DNA of 64,000 nucleotides from Bacteroidales bacterium UBA1392 (GTDB taxonomy: Bacteria; Bacteroidota; Bacteroidia; Bacteroidales; UBA932): the NCBI GenBank assembly GCA_002305275.1, contig DBQO01000001.1:59716-123715 (forward strand). The letters run 5' to 3'. The position numbers and the translations under genes were made by a program. Below are positions 35,293-44,062 of the stretch, piece after piece. The notes under the pieces were generated by a model. That model was not told the origin of the DNA and made no database searches. It saw only the letters and a program-made list of their open reading frames with translations. Each line of letters opens with the position of its first letter. Position 1 is the stretch's first letter.

Positions 35293-36669
35293 ATGAAAAT
35301 GGGGAAAAAAAATAAAAACTACTACTTCATAGGGATTGGTGGCATTGGCATGAGTGCCATTGCACGCTACTTCCATCGTACTGGTCACAGAGTTTCCGGT
35401 TACGACAGGACTCCCTCCGCACTCACCGCAAAACTCGAGAATGAGGGCATTGCCGTACATTATGAGGATGATATTAGTGCCATTCCGGCAGACAAAGAGA
35501 ATACCTTTGTCATCTATACCCCGGCCGTTCCGGCAGATATGAACGAACTTAAGTATGTGAAGGAGCAGGGATACGCGTTGTTCAAGAGGTCCCAGGCATT
35601 GGGTGAGATTGCTCGCGGACAGAAGTGTCTGGCAGTAGCAGGAACACATGGTAAAACCACCACCAGTACTTTACTGGCCCATATTCTTACAGACTCCGGA
35701 GAGGGTTGCAACGCTTTTTTGGGTGGTATTTCCCGCAATTATGACTCCAATCTGCTAATGAGTTCCAACCAGGTGCTGGTGGCAGAGGCCGATGAGTTTG
35801 ATAGATCCTTCCTACAATTATACCCCGATATTGCGGTGATCACCTCAGCCGATGCCGACCATCTGGATATCTACTCAGACCACAGTCATGTGCAGGAGGC
35901 ATTCTCCCAATTTGCTTCCCAGGTCAAGAGTGATGGATTCCTTGTGCTTAAGAAAGGAGTGAAAATCTCACTGGAGGGAGTAAGCGCAAAGATTTTAAGC
36001 TACTCATATGACTCTCCTGCTGACTTTTACGCATCGGACATTGTGCCTCTCGACGGTGGTTTCTATGATTTTACACTCAATACTCACGAAGGAAAGATAG
36101 AGCACTGCACATTGGGCATACGAGGGTGGGTCAATGTAGAGAATGCTGTGGCTGCATCTGCAATTGCTCTCCTACACGGCACGACTCCCGAAAAACTTAA
36201 AAAAGCGCTAGCAAGCTTTAAAGGGGTGGGCAGAAGATTTGATATCCGCATAAATACTCCGCAGTGTGCCTATGTTGACGATTACGCGCATCACCCCAAT
36301 GAATTACGCCATGCCATCAGTTCTTTGAGAGGTATTTTTAAGGGAAGGAGGCTGTGCGGCATATTCCAGCCCCATCTCTATTCTCGTACAAGGGATTTCG
36401 TTGATGAATTTGCAGATGCGTTAGGGGGATTGGATGAGCTGATATTACTACATATATATCCTGCTAGGGAGCTTCCGATAGAAGGGGTGACCTCTAAGAT
36501 TATCTTTGATAAGGTAAAACTTGAAAACAAGATACTCATAGGTAAGGATGAATTGATGGAGACTATCCGTAAAAGAGATTTTGATTGCTTGATAACCTTT
36601 GGAGCGGGAGACATTGACAGATTTGTATTGCCCATAGAGGAAGAATTAAAGGCAAGAATAAAGAAATGA
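35293..36669 (+). CDS. murC: UDP-MurNAc:L-alanine ligase
   Basis: 458 aa. N-terminal IGIGGIGMSAIARYF, ATPase loop VAGTHGKTTTSTLLA near residue 117, VAEADEFDRSFLQL, SADADHLDIY and DDYAHHPNELRHAI. EADEFDRSF distinguishes MurC from MurD/E. It makes the first peptide bond on UDP-MurNAc. Overlaps ftsQ by 4 nt. Confidence 0.97.
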   Translation: MKMGKKNKNYYFIGIGGIGMSAIARYFHRTGHRVSGYDRTPSALTAKLENEGIAVHYEDDISAIPADKENTFVIYTPAVPADMNELKYVKEQGYALFKRSQALGEIARGQKCLAVAGTHGKTTTSTLLAHILTDSGEGCNAFLGGISRNYDSNLLMSSNQVLVAEADEFDRSFLQLYPDIAVITSADADHLDIYSDHSHVQEAFSQFASQVKSDGFLVLKKGVKISLEGVSAKILSYSYDSPADFYASDIVPLDGGFYDFTLNTHEGKIEHCTLGIRGWVNVENAVAASAIALLHGTTPEKLKKALASFKGVGRRFDIRINTPQCAYVDDYAHHPNELRHAISSLRGIFKGRRLCGIFQPHLYSRTRDFVDEFADALGGLDELILLHIYPARELPIEGVTSKIIFDKVKLENKILIGKDELMETIRKRDFDCLITFGAGDIDRFVLPIEEELKARIKK

Positions 36670-37439
36670 GAGTTAAAAAGATATTGCTGGTGGTACTGAT
36701 ATCACTTCTATTTCTGGGAGTGGTAGTGCCATACTTTTATTTTGTAGCTGAAATGGAGAAAGCGGCCATAGCAGAGACGAGATGCAGCGGTATCAATGTA
36801 AATTTTAAAGATTCCCTTAAGGTCAATCTCATTAGCAGAGAAGAGATTATTTCCCTGGTGGAACAGGCAGAGAAGGTAATGGGTACAAATTGTGAAAAAG
36901 TGAACCTGAAGCGTATCGAAGCTTTGCTGGACAACAGAGGCGAGATATTAAAGTCCGAGGTCTATTTTTCCTCCCCCACTATTCTAAGTATGGATATAGT
37001 CCAGAGGAAACCTGTTGTAAGGTTTGAAAATGAGACTGAAGGCTATTATGCGGATGGTAGCGGTTTTTTGTTCCCCTTGCTAAATAGCTACAATGTGCCT
37101 ATTGTTACGGGTGATATACCTCTGCGTCTGGGCAGAGAATATATGGGCATTCCCGAAGGGGAAGAGAGTGAATGGGTAAACGGTATTATTCGCCTGACTG
37201 ACTATATCAGCAGTAATGAGTACTGGAATAAAAACATTGAGCAGATATATATTGAAAATGGGGATATCTGCATTGTTTCACATGTAAGCCATCATAAAAT
37301 CATATTCGGCAACTGCCGTAATATAGATGCTAAATTTAAAAAATTGGCGACATTCTATAAAACAATTGCTCCGTCAGAGGGATGGAATACTTATGATGTC
37401 GTAAATCTCAAATACAACAAACAGATTATTTGCAAATAA
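36666..37439 (+). CDS. ftsQ: Cell division protein FtsQ
   Basis: 257 aa. Short basic cytoplasmic end, one transmembrane helix (ILLVVLISLLFLGVVVPYFYF) and a periplasmic domain with a POTRA-like first part (residues ~45-115: LISREEIISLVEQ, SEVYFSSPTILSMDIVQRKPVVRF). Then a beta domain with YYADGSGFLFPLL. Sequence identity to E. coli FtsQ is low, but position between murC and ftsA plus topology support the call. It joins the FtsL/FtsB divisome subcomplex. Confidence 0.88.
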   Translation: MRVKKILLVVLISLLFLGVVVPYFYFVAEMEKAAIAETRCSGINVNFKDSLKVNLISREEIISLVEQAEKVMGTNCEKVNLKRIEALLDNRGEILKSEVYFSSPTILSMDIVQRKPVVRFENETEGYYADGSGFLFPLLNSYNVPIVTGDIPLRLGREYMGIPEGEESEWVNGIIRLTDYISSNEYWNKNIEQIYIENGDICIVSHVSHHKIIFGNCRNIDAKFKKLATFYKTIAPSEGWNTYDVVNLKYNKQIICK

Positions 37440-37447
37440 AAAGATAT

Positions 37448-38791
37448 ATGAGCAATTTTATTACAGCTATAGATTTCGGATCATCTAAAGTTGCCGTGGC
37501 AGTCGGCACCAAGAGTGCCGATGGCATAAAGGTGGTCTCTTTTCACAGTCATCCCCTTCCTAACGGCATAAAAAACGGGGAGATAATAAATGAGGGCAGG
37601 GTTATCGAAGCCCTCAAAGTGGCACTTGGTGCTGCATCATCCGATATTGGAGAAGAAATCAGTAAGGCCGTGATCAATATAAGCGGAAAAATTCTCTCCC
37701 GCAAGGAGATAGAAAGCACAATCATCAGGAATTTAAGCAGCAAATATGTTTCCGCTGAAGAACTGGAAGGTTACCGCCGTGAGCGTTATAAGTATTCCGT
37801 AGATGAAGGGGATATGATTTATGCAGTCCTCCCTCAGAAATACGATATCGATGATCTGATAGGATACCAACAACATGAAATCATAGGAACCTCGGGAAAG
37901 AACCTTAAGGCTTACTACAAAATCTTCTACGGCAAAGCAGCATTGCTCTCCAGATGCAAAAAGGTACTCTCTGCATGTGGTGTAGAGATATCCAAAATCG
38001 TACTCTCGCCCATTGCCTCCGCCAGAGCGGTGCTAACTGAAGCGGAGATGGAAAACGGAGTGATGCTGGTGGATATTGGACGGGGACTTACACAGATTGC
38101 AGTTGTGAGAAAAGGCATTGTAACCGATGTGCGAATAATCCCCTTTGGAGGAGAGTCCATTACGGTAGATATACAGAACGTAACCTCAATAAGTCCCAAA
38201 TGGGCCGAATTAATCAAACTGAAACATGGATGCTGTGTTGAAGAGTTTACTCCCGAGGACAAAAAACTGGTACTACGGGGCAATGACGGCATAATAGAGG
38301 ATGAAGTGTCACTTATAGGACTCACCCGCATCATCGAAGCGCGCACCAGTGAAATTCTGGAAGCGATCAAGTATATAAAGGAAGAGAATGAATCGCAAGG
38401 AAAACTCTCGGCCGGAGTTGTTATAACCGGCGGTACCTGCTATCTGGAAGGTTTTCTGGACCTTGCAAAGGTTTTTCTGGGCAAAAAAACGCGTCTTGCT
38501 GCACCCAGAGGCTGTATAACTACAGATTCGCATGAGAAAGCACAAGATACATTCTCTTCCACTGTCGTAGGACTTCTTCTGGAGGGTTTTTCCAACATAC
38601 TCACCTATTCAGAGAATGACAAAGTAAAAGTTAGTGAGATTGAAGCTGAAGCTGATATAAAAACAGAGACATTCGAAGAGAAAGGGAAAAAGGAATCCGG
38701 TGAGCGGAAAGGAGGCGGGAACAAGAGTCAGAAAAGAGGATTGGGAACCCTATTTGAAGGAATTTTTGGTGAAAACAATGACAATTGCTGA
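37448..38791 (+). CDS. ftsA: Cell division protein FtsA
   Basis: 447 aa from the ATG at 37448 (MSNFITAIDFGSSKVAVAVG). Actin-like fold: phosphate-1 motif AIDFGSSKV, 1C subdomain in residues ~85-165, phosphate-2 region MLVDIGRGLTQIAVV and adenosine motif VVITGGTCYLEGF. After a charged linker the C-terminal amphipathic segment GLGTLFEGIFGE would anchor FtsZ filaments to the membrane. It ends 2 nt before ftsZ. Confidence 0.96.
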   Translation: MSNFITAIDFGSSKVAVAVGTKSADGIKVVSFHSHPLPNGIKNGEIINEGRVIEALKVALGAASSDIGEEISKAVINISGKILSRKEIESTIIRNLSSKYVSAEELEGYRRERYKYSVDEGDMIYAVLPQKYDIDDLIGYQQHEIIGTSGKNLKAYYKIFYGKAALLSRCKKVLSACGVEISKIVLSPIASARAVLTEAEMENGVMLVDIGRGLTQIAVVRKGIVTDVRIIPFGGESITVDIQNVTSISPKWAELIKLKHGCCVEEFTPEDKKLVLRGNDGIIEDEVSLIGLTRIIEARTSEILEAIKYIKEENESQGKLSAGVVITGGTCYLEGFLDLAKVFLGKKTRLAAPRGCITTDSHEKAQDTFSSTVVGLLLEGFSNILTYSENDKVKVSEIEAEADIKTETFEEKGKKESGERKGGGNKSQKRGLGTLFEGIFGENNDNC

Positions 38792-38793
38792 TT

Positions 38794-40023
38794 ATGGAAG
38801 AGATATTAATACCAACCAATTGGCCCAAGGGCTCGAACAACATCCTAAAGGTGATAGGTGTTGGAGGAGGCGGCAGCAATGCCGTGCAATATATGTATTC
38901 ACAACAGATAGAGCAGGTAGATTTTGTGGTATGCAATACCGACAGACAGGCTCTATATGGAAGCACTGTACCTGTAAAACTGCAAATCGGAGGAATTTTA
39001 ACTAAAGGTCTGGGAGCCGGACAAGATGCTACCATAGGCAGAAAATCGGCACTTGAATCCAGAGAGGCAATCGAAGAACACCTGGGTGAAAATACTCAAA
39101 TGCTATTTATAGCAGCCGGTATGGGAGGCGGTACAGGCACTGGAGCAGCTCCTGTCATAGCTGAAATCGCCAGGACTAAAGGCATCCTGACAGTCGGAGT
39201 GGTTACTCTTCCTGCACGTTTTCTCGGCAACGAAGTACTATTCAGAGCTATCGAGGGAGTTAGGGAGCTCTACAGACATGTGGACAGTCTCCTTATCATT
39301 GACAATGAAAAGCTCTTTGACATATATGCCGATCTGGACATTCTGACACTCCTTCCCAAAGCAGATGAGGTGTTGGCCATTGCTGTCAGAAGCATAGCCG
39401 AAATCATCACTGTCCGGGGCAAAATCAATATGGACTTTGCCGACGTCAAGAAAATAATGCAGAACAGCAATGTCTCCTTAATGGGAATAGGCATCGCTTC
39501 CGGCAAAGATAGGGTCAGTAAAGCTGTTGAAATGGCGCTCACCTCTCCCCTACTCAACCAGTTAGACCTGAAAACTGCAAAAAGGGCTCTGGTAAACATC
39601 ACCACGTCCAGCGGGGAACATGTTATACACGGCAGTGAGGTTACGGCACTTATGGAGTACATTAAGGAGCTCACCAATCCCGAACTCAATTCCAAGATGG
39701 GGCTTGTGCAGAATGATGACATGGGAGAGAATATCGGAGTGACTATCATCGCTACAGGATTTGAGATGACGCAATTGCCAATCATCAGCGAAGATGCACT
39801 CAAAAATAACAGAATTGAGGTAAAATATGATTTGGCAAATAACAAAAGAGGCGTACCTTTGTGCCCCGATATCGAATCTCAAATCACAAAGAAGGAGATG
39901 GTAATAGGTATACCTGCACTCATTACGGATGATCCCCAGACTATCAGCGAACTTGAGTCGGAGCCCGCTTTAACCAGACGGGAAATGATGTTGCAAAAAC
40001 AGAAACTAAAACAGAGCGATTAA
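38794..40023 (+). CDS. ftsZ: Cell division GTPase FtsZ
   Basis: 409 aa from ATG 38794; an in-frame TTG-type start three codons earlier is less likely. IGVGGGGSNAV near residue 22, the tubulin signature GMGGGTGTGAAPVIA near residue 105 and the T7 loop INMDFADVKKIM with the catalytic Asp are present. The C-terminal tail is short and ends EPALTRREMMLQKQKLKQSD, presumably the conserved FtsA-binding peptide in a diverged form, with only a ~40-residue linker before it. The stop codon shares a base with the gltX start (TAATG). Confidence 0.97.
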   Translation: MEEILIPTNWPKGSNNILKVIGVGGGGSNAVQYMYSQQIEQVDFVVCNTDRQALYGSTVPVKLQIGGILTKGLGAGQDATIGRKSALESREAIEEHLGENTQMLFIAAGMGGGTGTGAAPVIAEIARTKGILTVGVVTLPARFLGNEVLFRAIEGVRELYRHVDSLLIIDNEKLFDIYADLDILTLLPKADEVLAIAVRSIAEIITVRGKINMDFADVKKIMQNSNVSLMGIGIASGKDRVSKAVEMALTSPLLNQLDLKTAKRALVNITTSSGEHVIHGSEVTALMEYIKELTNPELNSKMGLVQNDDMGENIGVTIIATGFEMTQLPIISEDALKNNRIEVKYDLANNKRGVPLCPDIESQITKKEMVIGIPALITDDPQTISELESEPALTRREMMLQKQKLKQSD

Positions 40024-41573
40024 TGAAGTTAAGAAGAGTACGCTTTGCGCCGAGTCCTACCGGACCGCTTCACATGGGCGGTGTCAGGACTGCTTTATAC
40101 AACTATCTGTATGCTAAGCAGGCAGGTGGTAAATTCATATTGAGAATTGAAGATACAGACTCCCAGAGGTTTGTACCCGGCTCCGAAGAGTATGTGATAG
40201 AATCGCTCAGCTGGTGCGGCATTATGCCTGACGAAGGTGTGGATAAAGATGGAAAGATAGTGGAAACACCAAGTGCGGAGCATCCTTTCGCACCTTACAG
40301 ACAATCCCAGCGCAAGCATATCTATCGCAAATATGCAGAACAACTGGTAGCTGGTGGAAATGCTTATTACGCCTTTGACACCCCGCAAGAACTTGAGGAA
40401 CTCAGGAAAAAGGCTGAAGCGGAAAAGAGCAGTTTCATATACAACCATAGCTCCCGCACATCGCTTAAAAACTCGCTTACCCTTCCTGCTAAAGAAGTAG
40501 AACGTCGTCTTGCTGAGGAGAGCGGATGGACCATACGATTCAAAATTCCTGAAAACAGAGTGGTTAAGATGAATGACCTTATAAGGGGCCATATAGAGGT
40601 AAACACCTCCACTTTGGATGACAAGGTACTCTGGAAAAGAGCTGATGAACTCCCCACCTACCACCTTGCCAACATTGTTGACGATCATCTCATGGAGATT
40701 ACAGAGGTTATCCGGGGTGAGGAGTGGCTACCCTCGCTCCCTCTCCACTACTTGCTCTACGAAGCTTTCGGATGGGAAGAGAGCCGGCCACAATTTGCGC
40801 ACCTGTCGCTGTTGCTTAAGCCCGACGGCAAAGGAAAACTTAGCAAAAGGGATGGCGACAGATTGGGATTTCCCGTATTCCCGCTGCAATGGGTCAACAG
40901 CGATGGGGAAATTTCTCGTGGCTACCGTGAAGATGGCTATTTCCCGGAGGCATTTGTCAATCTCCTGGCCTTTCTGGGGTGGAATCCCGGTTCTGAACAG
41001 GAAATTTTTACTCTGGACGAATTGACGGAGGTCTTTTCACTGGAAAGAGTAGTGAAATCCGGCGCAAGATTCAACCCCGATAAAGCTAAATGGTACAATC
41101 AGGAATATCTGCGTAGAAAAAGTACTCAGGAACTTGTAAAGGCTTTCAGGGCGGTTGAGGGAGAGCGTCTGGCTGCATTTGACGACAAGTATGTAGGTGC
41201 AGCGGTGGAACTCATTAGAGAAAGGGCCTATTTTGTGCATGAATTCTGGACTCTTTGCGATTTCATTTTTGAGGCACCAAAGGAGTATGACCCTGCAGGA
41301 GTAAACAAGTTCTGGAAAGAGGATATCAAAGAGATTATTCCGCAAGTTGCAAAATTTTTAGAGGGTTTGGCGCCCTTTGACAAGAGCGAAATAGAGGAAA
41401 AACTTCAGAATCTCATTACCACAAGCAGTTGGGGTATGGGTAAGGTGATGAATACCCTGCGACTCATACTTGTAGGTAGAAGTTCCGGCCCCGGAGTAGC
41501 GGATATTATGGCGATTCTTGGTAAAAAAGAGGTCTTGCAAAGGATTAATAACGCAATAGCCCATTTGGGTTAA
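40023..41573 (+). CDS. gltX: Glutamyl-tRNA synthetase
   Basis: 516 aa class I synthetase. HIGH-type motif RFAPSPTGPLHMGGVRTAL near residue 8 and KMSKS-type motif KLSKRDGDRLGFPV near residue 270. The segment after KLSKR is about 25 residues longer than in E. coli and is usual for Bacteroidota enzymes. It charges tRNA-Glu. Translationally coupled to ftsZ by the TAATG overlap, an unusual extension of the dcw transcript into an aminoacyl-tRNA synthetase. Confidence 0.97.
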   Translation: MKLRRVRFAPSPTGPLHMGGVRTALYNYLYAKQAGGKFILRIEDTDSQRFVPGSEEYVIESLSWCGIMPDEGVDKDGKIVETPSAEHPFAPYRQSQRKHIYRKYAEQLVAGGNAYYAFDTPQELEELRKKAEAEKSSFIYNHSSRTSLKNSLTLPAKEVERRLAEESGWTIRFKIPENRVVKMNDLIRGHIEVNTSTLDDKVLWKRADELPTYHLANIVDDHLMEITEVIRGEEWLPSLPLHYLLYEAFGWEESRPQFAHLSLLLKPDGKGKLSKRDGDRLGFPVFPLQWVNSDGEISRGYREDGYFPEAFVNLLAFLGWNPGSEQEIFTLDELTEVFSLERVVKSGARFNPDKAKWYNQEYLRRKSTQELVKAFRAVEGERLAAFDDKYVGAAVELIRERAYFVHEFWTLCDFIFEAPKEYDPAGVNKFWKEDIKEIIPQVAKFLEGLAPFDKSEIEEKLQNLITTSSWGMGKVMNTLRLILVGRSSGPGVADIMAILGKKEVLQRINNAIAHLG

Positions 41574-41592
41574 CGATACTATATATAAGAAT

Positions 41593-42030
41593 ATGGCAAC
41601 TATTGGAATGGCGTCTGACCACGCCGGATTTGAACTCAAGGAGTTCCTTAAACCTTATATCAAATCAATGGGATACGATATTATGGATTTCGGGACCCAT
41701 TCTACCGATAGCATGGACTATCCCGACACCGCCCATCCACTTGCAGAAGCACTGGAATCCGGAAAAGTAGATTGCGGTATAGCCATGTGTGGCTCCGGCA
41801 ACGGCATTTCAATGACCCTGAACAAGCATCAAGGGGTAAGGGCAGCCCTTTGCTGGAATCCCGAACTCGGCGCTCTGGCCCGGCAACACAATGATGCAAA
41901 TATCCTTTCGCTTCCTGCCAGATTTATCTCGCATGAGCTTGCCTTGGAGATTGTCAGGAGTTTTTTAACCGCTGAATTTGAAGGTGGCCGGCATAGACGC
42001 CGGGTGGAGAAAATTGCAGTAAGCAAATAG
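41593..42030 (+). CDS. rpiB: Ribose 5-phosphate isomerase B
   Basis: 145 aa. IGMASDHAGFELKEFLK at the N-terminus, the catalytic Cys in GIAMCGSGNGISMTLNK near residue 67 and NDANILSLPARFIS are characteristic of the RpiB/LacAB family. It interconverts ribulose 5-phosphate and ribose 5-phosphate. Lies 19 nt after gltX and 2 nt before truB. Confidence 0.96.
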   Translation: MATIGMASDHAGFELKEFLKPYIKSMGYDIMDFGTHSTDSMDYPDTAHPLAEALESGKVDCGIAMCGSGNGISMTLNKHQGVRAALCWNPELGALARQHNDANILSLPARFISHELALEIVRSFLTAEFEGGRHRRRVEKIAVSK

Positions 42031-42032
42031 AT

Positions 42033-42872
42033 ATGGCGTTTTTCGTACTGGAAGGATGCAATATAGAAAATGAATCACTCTCCGGATTTTTTGAAGAGCA
42101 TCTTGCTGCTTCAATCGACGAATATCCGGAAGGCATAGTAATTCCCATTGACAAGCCCTACAGGTGGAGTTCTGCCGATGTGGTAAGAAGGATTAAATTC
42201 CAAATCCAGAAACATTTCAAACAGAAGAAAATAAAAGTAGGCCATGCCGGCACACTTGATCCCCTGGCCACCGGTCTGCTAATCGTATGCGTTGGCAAAG
42301 CCACCAAGATAGCTGAAGAACTTCAGTCTCACGAAAAGGAGTATGTTGCCACTATAGAGTTTGGTGCAACTACCCCCTCTTTTGACCTTGAACAGGAAAT
42401 TGACAACTACTATCCCTTTGAACACATTACCAAAGAGAAGGTTGCCGCAGCGCTAAAGGATTTTATTGGAGAACAACTACAGGTGCCGCCTCTTTTTTCC
42501 GCAAAGATTATCGATGGATTGCGTGCTTATGAATATGCGCGTCTAGGCGAAGAGGTGAAGCTACGCAAATCCCTAATCAACATCGCGGAGATCGAACTAC
42601 TCTCGTTCGAGGATGCCTCCATAGGGGATTCAAAGTTGGAAGAAAACGAAGAAGAAAGTATCCGGGAGTCATCTCCGGGCGGAAAATATTTCTATCATCA
42701 CTCCAGTGAAAAGAGTGACGGGACCCGTCCAAGCGCTACAATCAGAGTGCGTTGCAGCAAAGGAACTTATATGCGTTCCCTCGCTCGTGACCTCGGTTGC
42801 GCTCTCGGAAGTGGAGGCTATCTGACAGCCCTTCGCAGGACCACCTCAGGATTTTTTTCACTAAATAATTGA
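42033..42872 (+). CDS. truB: tRNA pseudouridine-55 synthase TruB
   Basis: 279 aa. KPYRWSSADVVRRIKF, then the catalytic motif VGHAGTLDPLATGLLIV with the active Asp near residue 78, and C-terminal RVRCSKGTYMRSLARDLG. It has an N-terminal extension of about 35 residues and an acidic/Ser-rich insert of roughly 40 residues (about 188-228: EENEEESIRESSPGG region) before the RVRCSKGTY strand. It makes pseudouridine at position 55 in the T-loop. Confidence 0.96.
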   Translation: MAFFVLEGCNIENESLSGFFEEHLAASIDEYPEGIVIPIDKPYRWSSADVVRRIKFQIQKHFKQKKIKVGHAGTLDPLATGLLIVCVGKATKIAEELQSHEKEYVATIEFGATTPSFDLEQEIDNYYPFEHITKEKVAAALKDFIGEQLQVPPLFSAKIIDGLRAYEYARLGEEVKLRKSLINIAEIELLSFEDASIGDSKLEENEEESIRESSPGGKYFYHHSSEKSDGTRPSATIRVRCSKGTYMRSLARDLGCALGSGGYLTALRRTTSGFFSLNN

Positions 42873-42937
42873 CTTTTTGAAACTTTTTGGTTTTTTATTC
42901 GTATAAGAGAGTGTTTTTTGTACATTTTTCTTAAACA

Positions 42938-43987
42938 ATGAAATTATCGCAATTTTACTTTGAGCTTCCTGACGAAATGATTGCCAAATATCCGGCAGAT
43001 TTCCGGGACGAATCACGTCTGATGGTACTTAACAAAGAGACCGGAGAGATTGAGCACAAGATCTTCAAGGATATTATCGATTACTGCAATCCTCACGATC
43101 TTTTCGTGTTCAACGACGCCAAGGTCTTCCCTGCACGCCTATACGGCAACAAGGAGAAAACAGGCGCAGAGATAGAGGTTTTCCTTCTCAGAGAACTCAA
43201 CAAAGACCAGCGTTTATGGGATGTGCTGGTAGATCCTGCAAGGAAAATACGCATCGGCAACAAGCTCTATTTTGGAGAAAATGATGCCCTTGTGGCTGAA
43301 GTCATTGACAACACAACATCCAGAGGCCGTACCTTGAGATTCCTCTTTGACGGCACATACGAAGAGTTCAAACAGACACTCTTGCAGCTTGGGGAACTGC
43401 CCATTCCAAAATGGATACGCACAAGAGCCGAAGAGTGCGATACCGAGCGCTTCCAAACCATCTACGCTAAGAAAGAAGGTGCTGTAGCCTGTCCTGCCGC
43501 CGGTCTCCATTTTAGCAAGATCCTTTTCAAAAAGATGGAACTCAAGGATGTTGACACCACTTTCCTTACTCTCTATATGAGCAACGCCCATTTCCACAAT
43601 GTGGATGTAGAAGATCTTTCGAAACACAAAATGGACTCCGAGAAGGTGGTCATCTCCGAAGAAACAGCGGCCAAGGTCAATAAGGCAAAATCCAATGGCA
43701 ACAAAGTATTTGCAGTAGGTATCACCACCGTACGCGCACTCGAAACCTATGTTACCACTCAAAACGAGATCAAAGAGCTGGACACCTGGACAAACAGGTT
43801 CATATTCCCTCCCTACAAATTTTCGATTCCTGACGCGATAGTCACCAACTTCCATCTCCCCTCATCCACAATGCTGATGAATGCTGCTGCATTCGGAGGT
43901 TATGACAATGTGATGAATGCCTACAAGGTTGCGATGGAAGAGGGGTACCGCTTTGGTACTTATGGGGATGCGATGCTGATTATCTAA
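42938..43987 (+). CDS. queA: tRNA ribosyltransferase-isomerase QueA
   Basis: 349 aa. FELPDEMIAKYPADFRDESRLMVL at the N-terminus (first 20 residues diagnostic), FNDAKVFPARLYG, CPAAGLHFSK and the C-terminal ATNFHLP-like TNFHLPSSTMLMNAAAFGGY. It transfers the ribose moiety of SAM to preQ1-modified tRNA in queuosine synthesis. It is followed by a 15-bp inverted repeat that overlaps the dprA start. Confidence 0.97.
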   Translation: MKLSQFYFELPDEMIAKYPADFRDESRLMVLNKETGEIEHKIFKDIIDYCNPHDLFVFNDAKVFPARLYGNKEKTGAEIEVFLLRELNKDQRLWDVLVDPARKIRIGNKLYFGENDALVAEVIDNTTSRGRTLRFLFDGTYEEFKQTLLQLGELPIPKWIRTRAEECDTERFQTIYAKKEGAVACPAAGLHFSKILFKKMELKDVDTTFLTLYMSNAHFHNVDVEDLSKHKMDSEKVVISEETAAKVNKAKSNGNKVFAVGITTVRALETYVTTQNEIKELDTWTNRFIFPPYKFSIPDAIVTNFHLPSSTMLMNAAAFGGYDNVMNAYKVAMEEGYRFGTYGDAMLII

Positions 43988-44013
43988 AATTGTCTTTTAA
44001 GCACCTCAAATAG

Positions 44014-44062
44014 AATCATACTCCATAATTTAGCAACAAAAAAGCTGTTATGGAGTATGATT
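44014..44062 (+). promoter_or_regulatory. 15-bp perfect inverted repeat covering the dprA start
   Basis: AATCATACTCCATAA (44014-44028) and TTATGGAGTATGATT (44048-44062) are exact reverse complements with a 19-nt loop in which AGC and GCT can pair further. The right arm contains the dprA ATG (44050-44052) and is followed by a T-run at 44061-44065. The RNA could act as the queA terminator, as an attenuator or as a hairpin that hides the dprA start codon. Confidence 0.75.

Noticed and set aside
40095..40688. 197-aa minus-strand open frame
   Set aside because: Antisense to gltX, including its active-site region.
43214..43855. 213-aa minus-strand open frame
   Set aside because: Lies wholly inside queA, which has diagnostic motifs throughout.
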